DNA from: Ilyonectria destructans
Lineage: Eukaryota > Ascomycota > Sordariomycetes > Hypocreales > Nectriaceae
Direction of reading: 5' to 3'
Assembly (NCBI GenBank): GCA_020740775.1
Contig: JAHEWK010000002.1
Coordinates: 3,100,001 to 3,164,000, forward strand
DNA: 64,000 bases
Below, one piece after another: positions 10,213 to 21,672 of the stretch; position 1 is the stretch's first letter, and each line of letters opens with the position of its first letter. Under the pieces are notes generated by a model. The model worked only from the letters and a program-made list of their open reading frames with translations. It made no database searches and was not told the DNA's origin. Made by a program: the position numbers and the translations under genes.

Positions 10213-11998
10213 ATGGACGTCGAGAAGCAGACGCCGACTCGCCAGACGCAGTTTGACGATGACTCGTCCTCGTCGGCAGCCCAGAGGGACACCGCTTCAC
10301 GCGGTGACCCGGGGCGGGAGCGCATCAATGCTATCCGCCAGAACAACGCGGTGCTGCGCTTCCTCGCCGACCTCGAGAGCCGTATCGACAAGTTGACCAA
10401 GTTTGAGGCTATGGGAGTCGAACGAGTTCTCGAAGACGAGAGACGACCGCCACAGGTCCTCAATGTAAGTCGCATTCACTTGTGGTTCCACTCTTCTGCT
10501 TTCTATGCCTCACCCGTTTTCAAATATCATGCATGTCTCACCACGCTATAGATGGTCTTCTTCTGGTTTTCGGTGCTTATGAGCCCTACTCTTATCCCAA
10601 TTGGAATGTTGGGTCCTATATTCGGCCTATCTGTCAACACTTCGATCATCCTAACCGTCTTCGCAACGCTTATCGGCGCGACAATACCCGCGTTCACTGG
10701 CACCCTGAGCCCAGCCACAGGCCTGCGCCAGATCGCCCTCTCTCGCTATTCATTGGGCATGTGGGGGGCGCGGCTCTGCGCAGTGCTCAACGTGATCATC
10801 AACATCGGTTATGCTACTATTGGCTCTATCGTCGGTGGCCAGCTGCTGCGCGCTGTGTCCGGAGGTACTCTGAGCCTGGCGGTTGGTATTGTCATCGTAA
10901 TCGTCGTGGCATATGTGGTCTCCTTTTTCGGCTATGCAATCATTCACCACTACGAGCGATATGCTTGGATAGTTGCCTTCGTCTTGATCTGCGCGTTGTA
11001 TGGGCAGTCGCACAAACACTTCAGCCCAACCCCAAGTATCAGCTTCGACAAGGGCTTGACATACAGCGGATCCTGCCTGAGCTACTTCGCCATCATCTTT
11101 GGCGTGTGCGCCTCTTGGTGCCCCATCTCCGGCGATTATTACGTTCACTATGCCCCCAACACGAGCAAGTGGCTGGTCTTCGGCTTGACTTACATCGGTA
11201 TTGTGCTCCCAACAATCTTCGTCGGAATCCTGGGCAACTACTTTGGTGGAATTATTTCCGCAGACGAAGAACTTGGCGCTCTTTATGAGAGCGAAGGTGT
11301 CGGCGCGCTCATTCTCGCTGTCATGTCACCCCCATCCGGATGGGGCAAGTTTGCTTGTGTCATTTTTACTTTGACGTTTCGTAAGTAGTCCTTCTCCCTC
11401 TTCCCCAGATAGCATCGTCTCCCTGAGCAGTGGTCTGACCAGAACGCAGTGGCCAATGTCATCTGCAACTTCTATTCCAGCGCACTCTCGATCCAGCTTC
11501 TCGGACCATACTTCGTCGCCGTACCTCGCTTTGTCTGGTGCACCATCTTGGCTATCGCTACATTTGCTCTTGGCTACGGTGGCCGCCACGTGCTTGAGGA
11601 AATCATCAACAACTTGCTCTCAATTCTCGGCTACTGGACCTTTGGGTTCGCCTTGATCTTGTTCATCGAGCATTTCCATTTCCGTCCTCGCCTTGGGGGC
11701 TACGACTTGACTGCTTGGCAGGACCCTAAGCGCCTGCCGCTCGGCCTGGCTGGAACGGCGTCTTTGCTCATCGGAATTGGATTCTCGTTTTTGGGGATGT
11801 GCCAGACCTGGGTAAGTCGCATTACCCTCCCTATAGTGTTGACGGGATGACCTAACCAACGGTTGTTAGTATGTTGCTCCTATAGCCAAAAAGATTGGTG
11901 ACTTCGGTGGAGACGTCGGTGATTACCTCGTCTTGGTGTCGGTGTTAGTATCGTACCCTGTTCTGAGGACGATTGAGATCAAGCTTGTCGGAAGATAA
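10213..11998 (+). CDS. Purine/cytosine permease, NCS1 family (FCY2-like)
   Basis: Proposed join(10213..10464,10552..11380,11450..11811,11870..11998), 523 aa, matching the usual length of about 500-530. All three introns have GTAAGT donors and AG acceptors and keep phase. After a polar N-terminus (LESRIDKLTKFEAMGVERV) the protein is a string of hydrophobic helices. Family landmarks include FFWFSVLMSPTLIPIGMLGP, TGLRQIALSRYSLGMWGARL, FFGYAIIHHYERYAWI, CASWCPISGDYYVHYAPNTS, and ANVICNFYSSALSIQ in the later half. NCS1 transporters of this type couple uptake of cytosine, adenine, guanine or hypoxanthine to protons at the plasma membrane. It appears intact. The exact substrate cannot be told from sequence alone. 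Confidence 0.88.
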
Positions 11999-12523
11999 GC
12001 TTGCCATTTGTCAAGACAGCATAGCAGTTTAGATTGAAAGACAGATACATATTTAACGCCAAGGGAGCGCGAGGCGTGGGTAGTAGCCGACAGAATGGAC
12101 AAAAACGGTGTTTAATAACGGTTAGCAATAAGATAAGAAACGGGGCTGATAACAACAGTAATATATCGTGGCTAATATTCGGCTAAATGCGCAACCCTGG
12201 CTTAAAATCCCCCTTGGCAGTCAGCACCTACGCAGTAACACTTCTCAAGAATCGATGCACCACGATTTAGCAATGCTCCCTCGAATATCGTCAAGATGGT
12301 TGTTTAGTAACTTGCTTGTTGGAAAAGGTGCAGAGCAAGCGCATTGATTGGCGTGTTCGACATGTCACTAATCGTGGAGGCATCGTGAGCAACAAGATGG
12401 GTGGGGAAAACGGACGCAGATGGTGGAACGAGAGTTCACTTGTTCGGTATATCTTTAGTCCGACCTTGCAGAGAAGCATCCTCCGAATGCCAGAATCCAA
12501 TTGGCTGGAATGCCCAGGGGATC

Positions 12524-12678
12524 TTAAATACGGGATTGATTATAAAGTAACCCACCACCCTGGAGTTATTTGCAACCCAATTTGTGACTAAATTTGTACC
12601 CCTACACTAAACATACACTATCTACGAGATTGCAAATAACTCCAGGGTGGGTTACTTTATAATCGCGCCCTTAAATAC
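12524..12678. mobile_element. MITE, 139 bp, hAT-like, with 8-bp target-site duplication
   Basis: The direct repeat TTAAATAC occurs at 12,524-12,531 and again at 12,671-12,678. Between them (12,532-12,670) the two ends are inverted copies about 40 bp long: both contain GATTATAAAGTAACCCACC and CCCTGGAGTTATTTGCAA read inward, differing by a 3-bp insertion in the left arm. An 8-bp duplication is typical of hAT-superfamily insertions. There is no coding capacity, so mobility would depend on a transposase elsewhere. Confidence 0.88.
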
Positions 12679-12803
12679 CTCGGACAGTGATCGAAAGTTG
12701 GGCTTCTATGTCCCATGAGCACTTCTCGAAGACAGATTCTTAACACATATTGTCAACGGGACTTTAACGCCATAATACTTGTTCACCTCATCAAACGCCA
12801 AAG

Positions 12804-12884
12804 ATGTTTTCATGCAAACTCTGTGATAGTAAAGGCATCCCAGGGACCTCATGCCCTACCTGTGGCCACGAACCAAAGCAGTAA
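12804..12884 (+). CDS. Possible micro-ORF or first exon with a C-x2-C ... C-x2-C zinc ribbon
   Basis: An ATG opens 26 codons containing CKLC and CPTCGH separated by 11 residues, then ends in TAA. The spacing fits a small zinc ribbon. The bases GCAGTAAC around the stop could alternatively act as a splice donor, making this a first exon. No downstream exon was identified. Chance occurrence remains possible. Confidence 0.25.
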   Translation: MFSCKLCDSKGIPGTSCPTCGHEPKQ

Positions 12885-13912
12885 CAAAGTGAGCATCATT
12901 TGCCAGGTAAGCATATCTGTTCATCATTTAGCCCTCATAGTTTTATCACGTCTTCATTATTCCAGGGGAGGAACACGGCTGATGGCTTGTTTGGCTTGTT
13001 TGGCATGAGAACAGGAACCTTGGAACTAGCATTGAGCTTGGTGTTGAATGAAGTCCTCAAATTATCTTTGCGATGCCAATCGTCTGTCGTTCTCTCTGTT
13101 TTCACTCACGTGGCTATTATGTGACGGATATCACCGTAATAGCTGTTCACTAAGCCAACCATCAATACACGAGCCCACGTCATCGGTCATGGTTTTTCTT
13201 ATTTTTTTTTATAGCGGTCCACAAATCCGCGGTCAGTCCACATCCGTATCAACAGTAGTAGTGGTTTTGGTGGCTTGCAGAACCGGGGCTGGCTGAATCA
13301 GTGAACGGCAAACCAAAAAACAAGTTATAGAGCTTGGAATGACACGGGCCGCAGCTTGCACTACTGTGAGGGCCAAGACCGACGCAGACTTGCAGATTTG
13401 ATACGCCATCACATTAAAATAGAATAGGAAGTAGCCGCAGGGCGGGTACAGCCATCTAAGGGTTCCCCTTGGGAGAACTGCTACTTAATTAAGCTATTAG
13501 GATGTAGGTTATTCTATCAGGTTATGAGTTAGAAAGGCTAATAGTGTTGTTAGCTATTATATCAGGAATCAGTTATATATAATGAGTACTCTCTCGGATT
13601 GTTACCCTCTTCTGTGCTTTCAGAACTTGTGCCACCAGATACCGGCCCAGATCGTCCGCTTCTTGCGATAGTGACTCGACTTCGATCACGGAATGGGTTT
13701 ATAGACCACAATAGGTAGTGTTATGGTGTTCGTCGACTGCTCCATGATTGGGGGGAAGATCAATGAGCACATTCTACGTGCGTGTAGTTACCAAAGCCGG
13801 TACAGTTGGGAACTAAATCTATTCTACCCGGGAAAGCTAACGCGAAACAGATCTTGACATGAGCGGAGAAAGGACAACCACTATAGTATTACTATCTAGA
13901 GACGCCCATTCT

Positions 13913-14815
13913 CTACCTCTGCGCGTCCTTGGGACAAGGGACAGGCGCTGCATCGATCACCTCCACGCCATTGACTGTCGTCACAGCTGCTCCTCTTCCA
14001 GTCGTCTTAGACAGCTCAGTTTTTAACTCTCTCAGCTCCAACTGCGCCTTCTCCTCATCATACGGTTCGGCATGCTCAAAGTTGATCATTTTTACTTGCC
14101 CCGTTGAACGATCCACTACAAAGTTGAAGCGATTCGCGTCTCCGTGGACTAAGCCCATGGTGTGTAGTCTGCGCAATGCAGCCTCGCATGCCTGGAGGTC
14201 ATCTAGCGAAGCATAATCACCATCAACTCGCTCCATGAGAAAGCCGACGGTCCGTCCATTCTCAGTCAGATGACCGAGAAACTCAGGTGCGATTGGCTGC
14301 TCATCTGGGCTTTGATGTTTGGCGATGGTTTCGTAGATCATTGTCTCATGTTCGACTCTGGGAATCCACCACTCGAATATTGCCACTTTAGACAATGCAA
14401 TTCGGTCTTCAAATTCGACTTCTTTGACCCGAGAGTTGTGGCTAGAAACTCGCCTTAATGAAAGGACGTCGATTTGTTTTGGATGTCAGCATGACTGTAT
14501 CTGGTTGAGGGGAGTATAAGAAATGGAGGAATGTAACTGGCTGCCAGGGTCTTGACACAGCCGCATGCGAGTCCAGTCTGCGTCTGGGAGCGGAGTGAGC
14601 CTTGGGATCAGAAGATACGGACGGCACAAGGTGTCTTCGTCAAACATGGGACTGGGAAGCAACGATATCGTGAGATAATAGACTCTGTTGCGTGCCCGGA
14701 CTCGGTACATGCCCTCTTCATCCGTGATTTCCTGGCTGAGCACCTCGATCTCTGAGTTTGGTATGACGTTTGAGGTGTCATCTAGCGAGGTAGATGAAGG
14801 ACCCATGTTCGTCAA
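13913..14815 (-). pseudogene. Fungal kinase-like protein ('alpha-galactosidase A'-annotated family) with premature stop
   Basis: One reading frame spans the gene but is interrupted by TGA at 14,486-14,488. Before the stop it reads RNRVYYLTISLLPSPMFDED, then PLPDADWTRMRLCQD. After it, it reads HPKQIDVLSL, KVAIFEWWIPRVEHET, APEFLGHLTENGRTVGFLM, and the aminoglycoside-phosphotransferase/RIO-like loop GLVHGDANRFNFVV followed by MINFEHAEP. Family members normally have V-W-H-P at the stop position, so TGG to TGA is the simplest explanation. These proteins are often mis-annotated as alpha-galactosidase A; the fold is kinase-like and the substrate unknown. A short intron skipping the stop is possible but no good donor was seen. 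Confidence 0.68.
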
Positions 14816-16079
14816 TGTGGTGTGGTACCGTTGAGTCGGATGCCTCGGGCTGCCTTGGACGTCGTCACTGGGAGAAAATCCGTTCGGCGGGAGATTGTGG
14901 TGTGCTCGCTGTTATACCAGAAAAAAAGTTTGAAGTGGGAGAGGGAAAACCCACAAAATGTGCAAGAGACAGTATGCTTAGTAGCCTAAGACAACCACGA
15001 GTCCAGTGATTGCGTCTTGGCCAGATAGTCCGAAGGTCTTAGCTATTTCATACAACAACGAGCGAATAGTCAGTGATAAATAGATCAGAAGCTATAAATA
15101 ACTTCGCGTAATTGTGACAATGAAGCCAGCTTGCTGGCAATTGGCACATTTACCGCTGCCAGGGTAGGGTCGGAACACGCTAAGATGGATGGGTCTCGAT
15201 TGTAGCCGCCCAATCCGTGGAAAAGCCACCAAGAAGCCGGGACTCCAAGTAATGATGAGGCTTGCAAGAGGTCTATTGATTAGTTATAAATAATCTAAAT
15301 GATCCTCGACCAAGGCAAAAACGATTTCCTGCTCCATTCGCCACTGAGCCGTGATTCAACCTCATGCAGAGTCTTGCGTCAGCAGCGGCAGCTGTCTTGG
15401 GTCAAAACAGGGCGCTGCTTCAACTTAAATACTCACAAATCCTCTAGATCATCCGAATGAACGCCTACCCGGTCGCGTTCCAGTCGCCATACTAGATACC
15501 TGTGGGCTCTATTAACTGTCGAGTGGAGAAAAAGACCCGGAGAGCCTATTATAGGGTCGCATATTAGGCACGGTGTGTTAAGGCGCAAAAAGAAGAAGAA
15601 AAAAAAAGATCCTAAAGTTGTAAAAGAAAAAGAATATAGAGCTCTAGCTACTGTAGCCCCACTGTAACCTGTATTTATTATAGCGGCCTATAGTAGTTGT
15701 AGCCCTGTATTTTATAGTAGCCTATAGCAACTACACCTTGCTATAGCCCACTATAACCTACTATCGTATAGCGCGCTCTAGCAGCTGCAGCCTTCTCTCT
15801 TACAGCAGGCCGGAGAGCTACGGCCCTTACTTTTGCACTGAGATGGCAGCTACAGCTTAATAGGCTGCGCAACGGGCTCTAGTAGCCGCCAGCCTGGGTC
15901 TAATATTGAGTCTAGCGGCTGAAAATAGCCCTTGTGCAACCTGTGGAATTTTCATTTGGAACGGTTTTGTCGCCTATACCCTACGACATGACAAAGCCAA
16001 GCGATCTACTAACTAAGAATTCTATGTGGTTCGGTTCTTGCCTGTTCGGCTGGAGATTGCTACCTCAAAGTACCTTATT
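14816..16079. other. Intergenic region with low-complexity CTATAG-type repeats
   Basis: No gene is recognised. From about 15,630 to 15,920 the sequence is built of degenerate repeats around TATAG, TAGCC and CTGTAGCC, a decayed repetitive element. A purine-rich stretch lies at 15,583-15,635. Confidence 0.5.
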
Positions 16080-16538
16080 TATATACGCTGACTTGCGGCT
16101 GTGCTTCGGCGAGAGCAACTCGGATATCCCGACCCCAGTCAGCCAATTCTACAGAGGCATCTACTCTTTCAGTCCTACGGCAAGGCATGGGCGCCAACTC
16201 CTCTTACAGCAACATTTAAAGTTGCTTCCGGACCGGTGTGGAAACAAGAAATCAATGCTCGAGTATACCGACAACTAGCCAATGGAATTACCGAAAGGCA
16301 TGTTCGAGAGGTCCATTCGCCATTCAACCGCTACGATGATCGTGCCGATCTCAACAATGTTGTCGCCTGGCAGGGCGGGTATCGTCCCTATGGACTCGAC
16401 GGCGCAAACCCGCATCAGCTCCATCTCTCGAAACACAGGAGAATGGAGGTGTTGCGCGGGACGGCAATGCCAAAGATTTCAAACTCGACGGCGGGTTATG
16501 GTGTCAAAGGCGCTGATTCTCGCAATACTATTACGTAG
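16080..16538 (+). pseudogene. C-terminal fragment of a large repeat-associated fungal protein
   Basis: An open frame from about 16,101 reads LLFQSYGKAWAPTPLTATFK, KQEINARVYRQLANGITERH, VREVHSPFNRYDD, VVAWQGGYRP and YGLDGANPHQLHLSK. I associate this pattern from memory with the C-terminus of large fungal C2H2/OrsD-type (DUF3505) proteins that recur in repeat-rich regions. There is no start codon context and the rest of such a protein (usually many hundred residues) is absent. Within the family core the usual R-G-T-T-Y before GLDGA appears shortened. It is treated as a relic. Confidence 0.45.
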
Positions 16539-16611
16539 CAAGACGGTCGTACAGAAGTGCCAGTTCTACCCGATATGCTAGACTATTGATGGAGATATTC
16601 CTAGCAAGCAT

Positions 16612-18109
16612 TTAACTCGAATCTAGATTGGCCCGTTTGGACTGATGAAAGTCCCCAGCGGTAGCCTCCAGTCCAAGGTTGTCGTGGTCAGTCTCATCAG
16701 ACTTGCGTTTTCTTCTCCTGCCGCGCTCTGGTTCATCTTGGGCATGAACATCCGTCGTGCCCGAAAGACGCTCAACCAGGGACCACAGATCACCATTATA
16801 GCCACTATCTATATCCGATGAGAATTCCTCATCAGGATCATGTTCATCGCTCACTGCTTCTCCATCGTCGTCGTCATGGGCCTCTCTGGCTCCAGCTTCT
16901 CCTCTCGACCTTTTCTTCGGGCTCTCACTCCTCGACCTAGCGGCCGCAAAGATACGACGGCACCTCTCTGGGTCGGCATTCTCGATGACATGTTTTCGCA
17001 AGTCGGAGTCCCAAGTCAAGAGTCGCCGTGTCGTCAGAGTTGAATAGAGGAATTCCCGAAAGACAGCTGGGGAGAAAATGGTCCAGGCGAACCGGGCAAA
17101 CAGACATTCGACCGAGACAACCGACGGAAGGGTATGCAATTCTCTGTTGTGCCACAGTTTCGGTAGCTGCTCGCTTGGGATGGAATTGAAGACGTGTACA
17201 ACTAGATGAGGTGCAGGTGTTGAGTTGCTTGTCTCGGAGCCTGTCTCGTCCATCTTTGGTACCATGCAAAAGTGCCGCTCGTCAAACATCCTGTGAATGT
17301 CGCTGCGCAAGGTTATAAAATTGGCTGGTATATTGATAGGGTCGGTTGAAAACAGGTTCGTCCGACCGTATGACGCCATCTTATTGTTTGCCCACCAAGC
17401 GGACAGTGACGAGGGAACCAGATGGGCCATTTCGACGGCATCGGCGTAATCGCTGAGACAACAGTACCCGCTAGGGTTAGGCTGCACCCCAGCACGAGGA
17501 GCGTTCAACTGCTCTTGAAGCTGTCTCCAGATAGATGGTAGGTTCCTATGAGGAAATCGCCAATCGGTAAAGCGTGGGATTACGGGGTATGGTTCGGTAG
17601 AGGTGGATGTCGATGGGAGACAGAAGAAGTAGTGATTCTCGCGTAGAATGCCGTCTCTCGGCCGGTCAACTCGAATATTACCGTTCGGATTCTCTGAGAA
17701 ATAGCCGTCCCATCGGTTCCCGGTGAGGATGGCACAAGCTGTGTGTGCAGTATCATAGTGGATGCCACCATCGTCAAAGGCGGGTAAGGATATTAAGATA
17801 TCGCTAGCTTCTTCTTCTTCGTCAGGTGTGACATAACCTTGATGAGAGGAGCAGAGTAATGATAGAAAGGTTAATTATTGAGGGAGAGATTATGGGGGAA
17901 AACTAGACTAATATTGTAATACAGCCATAGTGGATCGTTATCTCCAACAAACCTGGATGTAAGATATGGACTTCGCGCCAGCTAGATCCAATGGAGCTTC
18001 CACCCAGAGCCTGCAGCTCGCTAATCGGCTTGCGTAATAGAGTCATCGAAGTTGGCAAGGTTGTACAAATCTTAGCTTGGTTGTAGCAACACGGAATCGC
18101 AGGGGACAT
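16612..18109 (-). CDS. HNH nuclease-domain protein (fungal HNH_2-type)
   Basis: Proposed complement(join(16612..17837,17953..18109)), 460 aa. The 115-nt intron has GTTTGT/CATCAAG ends and joins HILHP to GYVTPDEEEE in phase. The domain follows the fungal HNH pattern: GGIHYDTAHTACAILTGNRW, DGYFSENPNGN, a GYCCLSDYADAVEMAHLVPS segment with the metal-site histidine, then NIPANFITLRSDIHRMFDER, whose D-I-H-R-x-F is the HNH core, and LFARFAWTIF. The C-terminal third is acidic and basic low-complexity (DDDDGEAVSDEHDPDEEFSS, RGRRRKRK), suggesting nuclear location. These proteins are common and expanded in filamentous fungi, with no established function. The usual first cysteine pair is present as CC. 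The gene appears intact. Confidence 0.75.
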
Positions 18110-18116
18110 CTTAATA

Positions 18117-18164
18117 GATGGGTCAGGAGATAAGTTGATAGATGGATCGGGAGATAAGTTGATA
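18117..18164. repeat. Two tandem 24-bp repeats just upstream of the HNH gene
   Basis: Units 18,117-18,140 and 18,141-18,164 differ at only two positions (GATGGGTCAGGAGATAAG versus GATGGATCGGGAGATAAG, both ending TTGATA). They lie 8 nt before the HNH gene start codon on its promoter side. Binding of a regulator is possible but unproven. Confidence 0.7.
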
Positions 18165-18291
18165 GAATATAGTTATTATCAATTTGAACACAATTTATTT
18201 TGATTTGTGTCTCCACCAACCTTAGAACTGAAACGTATATTATGACGTTAGATCATGATCTGACCCCATCTTCCAGTCCACATATTCAGCA

Positions 18292-20564
18292 TTAATATGC
18301 CACCATCTTATCAAGTCCTTCCACCTCCCTCTGCCAACATCGGTGCTGGCTCATCACATAGATAAACCTCTCCAGGAAACCCTTAGCGCTCTTTGCCACA
18401 TTCACTATCTCCTTCAAACTCTCAGGGTGCGCGTTCTTAAGTGTCACCACACCGTAGCTCTCCATGACATCGGGATTGTTATCAGACGAGAGCAGTACTT
18501 CGGGTAACTGAAATGCCTTCTCCAGGAGCTGCACAGCTTCACCAGTGGCTCCGATAGCCTTCAAGTGGCCAAATGCCTCTCTGATGTAGTGGAGTGCACG
18601 ACCATTCTTGGAGAGAGTCTTGATGGACTCCTCACCGCCAGGGATGAAGATAGCATCAAACATCGTGCTTCTTTGCCCTTCAAGATGGTGATCGGGAACA
18701 ATGCCCTTGTTGGTCGATGAGTCTTGGCCAGCCGAGAAGATCGACGAGCGGCGGATCCCAATGACCATTGGGGTGGCCTTAAGACTTTTCAAGGCTCCAT
18801 AAACGGCATTGAACGCAACAGGATCATACCCATCGGCGATAATAATAGCGACACGCCGGGAGTCAACTCGGGGCTTCTCGGGAAGAAAGTCCATTTGGCT
18901 CAAACCTTTTGAGGTCCGGTAGTGATTGGCACGACCGGGCTGCTTGGGAATTGGTCCTCCAACCATATTTGCGACTGCCTGGGCCAGAGTCAGGTCAATA
19001 TCTGCCAGACGCTGTGTCATCCTCTCATAGACGATGGGTTCATCGCAGTGATCCAACTCGAAGGACAGGGCAGCCTGGACATGTGACTTCTCAACCTCGG
19101 ACAGCGAGTTGTAAAACAACTGTGCCTGGGATACGTGTTCTTTAAACTTGGCGCTCTTGGCCCGTTCCTTTATTCCTTGTACTTTCTGGGGATAGTCAAG
19201 ATAGGCGCCTTCCTCTTTGGTGGCAGGTGGTTGGGCCTCAAATCGGTTGGGCCAGTAGTTGACCTTGCCTTTAGAAATGGTATGTCGCATAGCGCCATCT
19301 CGGTTGAAGTTCATAACAGGACACACAGGCTTGTTGATGGGCAACTCCTCCCAGTTGGTGCCCAACCTGCTGAGCTGGGTGTCAAAATAGGAGAAGTTGC
19401 GGCCCTGAAGGAGGGGATCATCCGAGAATCCAATGCCGGGGACGACATGACCAGTGCAAAAGGCGGCTTGCTCCGTCTGGGTGAAAAACTCATCGATGTT
19501 GCGATTTAGTTCGATCTCGCCAATGTAGCGGACAGGAATGATGTCCTCGGGCCAGACTTTAGTGGCGTCCAGAATATCAAAGTCGAAGTCGTGCTCCTTC
19601 GACTCTGGTATGGTTTGGATGCCAAACTTCCACTTAGGGAACACTCCGTTGTCAATGGCCTCCATCAGATCCTTGCGGTGAAAGTCTGGATCCTGGCCCG
19701 CCAACTTGAGAGCCTCATCCCAGACCAAGGAGTGCACACCAAGCTCGGGAGTGAAGTGGAATTTGACAAAGTGGCGCTCGCTCTTGGAATTGATGAGCGT
19801 GAAGGTGTTGACGCCAAACCCCTGCATCATGCGGAACGAGCGTGGGATTGTTCGGTCTGATGTTGCCCACATGGCCATATGCGTTGCTTCTGGGTGCATG
19901 AAAATAAAGTCCCAGAAATTGTTATGGGCCGTCTGCGCCTGTGGGACCTCGTTGTGCGGTTCCGGTTTGCCCGCGTGGATGATGTCTGGAAATTTGATGG
20001 CATCTTGGATGAAGAAAACAGGGATGTTATTGCCCACAATGTCCCAGTTTCCCTCCTCCGTGTAGAACTTGACGGCAAAGCCACGGACATCACGAACTGT
20101 GTCTGCGGAGCCTCTGCTTCCAAGCACAGTTGAGAATCGTACAAAGAGGGGTGTTTCACGAGAAGTGTCGGTGAGAATACCAGCATGGGTGACGTCCTCG
20201 GCGGATTCGTGGAGCTTGAAGGTTCCAAATGCTCCAGTTCCCCGGGCGTGGACCGCGCGTTCGGGGATGCGTTCGTGATCGAAGCGATGGATCTATGGTG
20301 GCACTTTAGATGAAGTAATAAAAGACGAGAGTCGTTTACAAATACCTTCTCGCGAGCAAAGCCATCCTCAATCAGCCCAGGTCCAATCTGGTCTCCGTTG
20401 TTCACCCTCAACCAGTCTTCGGTGGTGTTCTGCTTGGTCCCAAAGTCGGTTGTTAATCTTGTGTCCTTGTTGGGTTCCACCATGTTGGACGCAAATTGAG
20501 CGTTTTTATCTTTTGCCGAGCCCATGGCTGCCTGCTTGATTGATCCGATGATAGTATCAGCCAT
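18292..20564 (-). CDS. Catalase, large-subunit (clade 2) with C-terminal PfpI/DJ-1-like domain
   Basis: Proposed complement(join(18292..20292,20346..20564)), 739 aa, the normal length of large-subunit catalases; the 53-nt intron has GTATTT/CATAG ends. The catalytic histidine lies in ERIPERAVHARGTGAFGTF and the distal block follows as VRFSTVLGSRGSADTVRDVR. The active-site asparagine is in NNIPVFFIQDAIKFPD, and the heme-ligand tyrosine in RNFSYFDTQLSRLG. Residues from about 545 (RVAIIIADGYDPVAF, DAIFIPGGEESI) form the class I glutamine-amidotransferase-like domain found only in large catalases. It dismutates hydrogen peroxide as a tetramer. No signal peptide is seen, so it is likely intracellular, like the spore-type catalases. 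The gene appears intact and single-copy in the window. Confidence 0.93.
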
Positions 20565-21672
20565 TTTGTACTACTCTACAGTGTGTGGTCGATGGGAAGG
20601 CTTCTTATTGCAAAAGAGTTCTGAGTCTATGGCTCACTTATGCTAAGAAATTTACAAATGAATAATTGACACCTAGTCAAAGAATACGTTAGCCTGACGT
20701 CAAGAAAGCCTTCATTCTGTCATAATGCGCCGAGAGTGCAACCCGCATCAGGCGTTTCAACGAGGGTGCACACCTCTAACGGAGTGTTCCACGTCGCACT
20801 TGATGTCATGCACTCCCAATGCCGTCATCAACTAGCTAGGTGTATATTTATATTTGCAGCGAGCATGAGGAGATTATGATGTTTGTGCAAGATGATGACG
20901 TAATTGAACTCGAAAGCCGTGTAATGACCGGAGGTCACCTCCGAGCGGTCGGTCAGGCCCCACCTGGGTAGATCAGCGAATCGGCCGTCAAGAGTTGATA
21001 ATTCACCCAGCAAATCTCGATGACTGAACTCTCCTGATTCATCCATTGGCGAGTGCTTCCCGGGATTACGGCTTCTCTTCACGTGCTCATTCACTACTCC
21101 TACGGGTCGTTCCTTGTATGTCTTGAAGGGGGTAGTATCCGGCAATGTGTGGATGTGTGGGCTTCGGCTGTCACTGCCATCAGGCGGGGTCGTGAGATGT
21201 ACCATGGGTAGGCCACGTAACCTGACAGATGTGATTGTGGGTGAGCTCTGTCCATCGCGAGGCAATGCGTACCCGAGGAGGCTGAAGTGATTGTTATATT
21301 GGAAGAGCGGGGAAAGGCACACCAAAGGATCCTCTTCTCGTATCAGGCAGTGCCACTCTGGTTTTTTCTTTTTTCTTTTTTTCTTTTTTTCTTTTTTTCT
21401 TTTTCTTTTGGCTATCTTAAAGGGCGGTGGCAATCGGATAGGATGCCCATCCCGAGAGATACATGGCTCATTCTGATGGACCGGGATAGAGAAGCCCGCT
21501 CGGACGAAATGAGTCTTATCGGCCAGATGCAGGCATCGTTGGCGAAGTCGTCCGTGGTTTGGGTAAGGAGTTTGTGACGCGTGGGGGACTGCTTGGTGAT
21601 GGTTTCCCATTAATGTCCGGTTCGGTGGCTGGCGTACTAACAGCAGGCTGAGACTTAGTGGCAGGTCGCCCG
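20565..21672. other. Intergenic region with T/C-rich microsatellite
   Basis: No convincing gene. At 21,360-21,410 there is a run of repeated T5-7C units on the plus strand. The long reverse-strand frame across it (20,828-21,676) translates this tract as lysine repeats and has no family features. Confidence 0.55.

Larger units (their letters stand above)
11999..13912. other. Intergenic region, mostly featureless apart from a MITE and a zinc-ribbon micro-ORF
   Basis: No full gene is recognised. It holds the MITE at 12,532-12,670 and a 26-codon four-cysteine ORF at 12,804-12,884. The stretch 13,440-13,600 is AT-rich. Confidence 0.5.

Noticed and set aside
15630..15920. Possible CRISPR-like or satellite array
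   Set aside because: Units are irregular and overlapping TATAG/TAGCC words without fixed spacing; decayed repeat in a eukaryotic context.
19827..20564. Read-through version of catalase exon 1 as a 245-residue protein
   Set aside because: After the GTATTT donor the frame loses all catalase similarity; splicing restores the catalytic histidine region.
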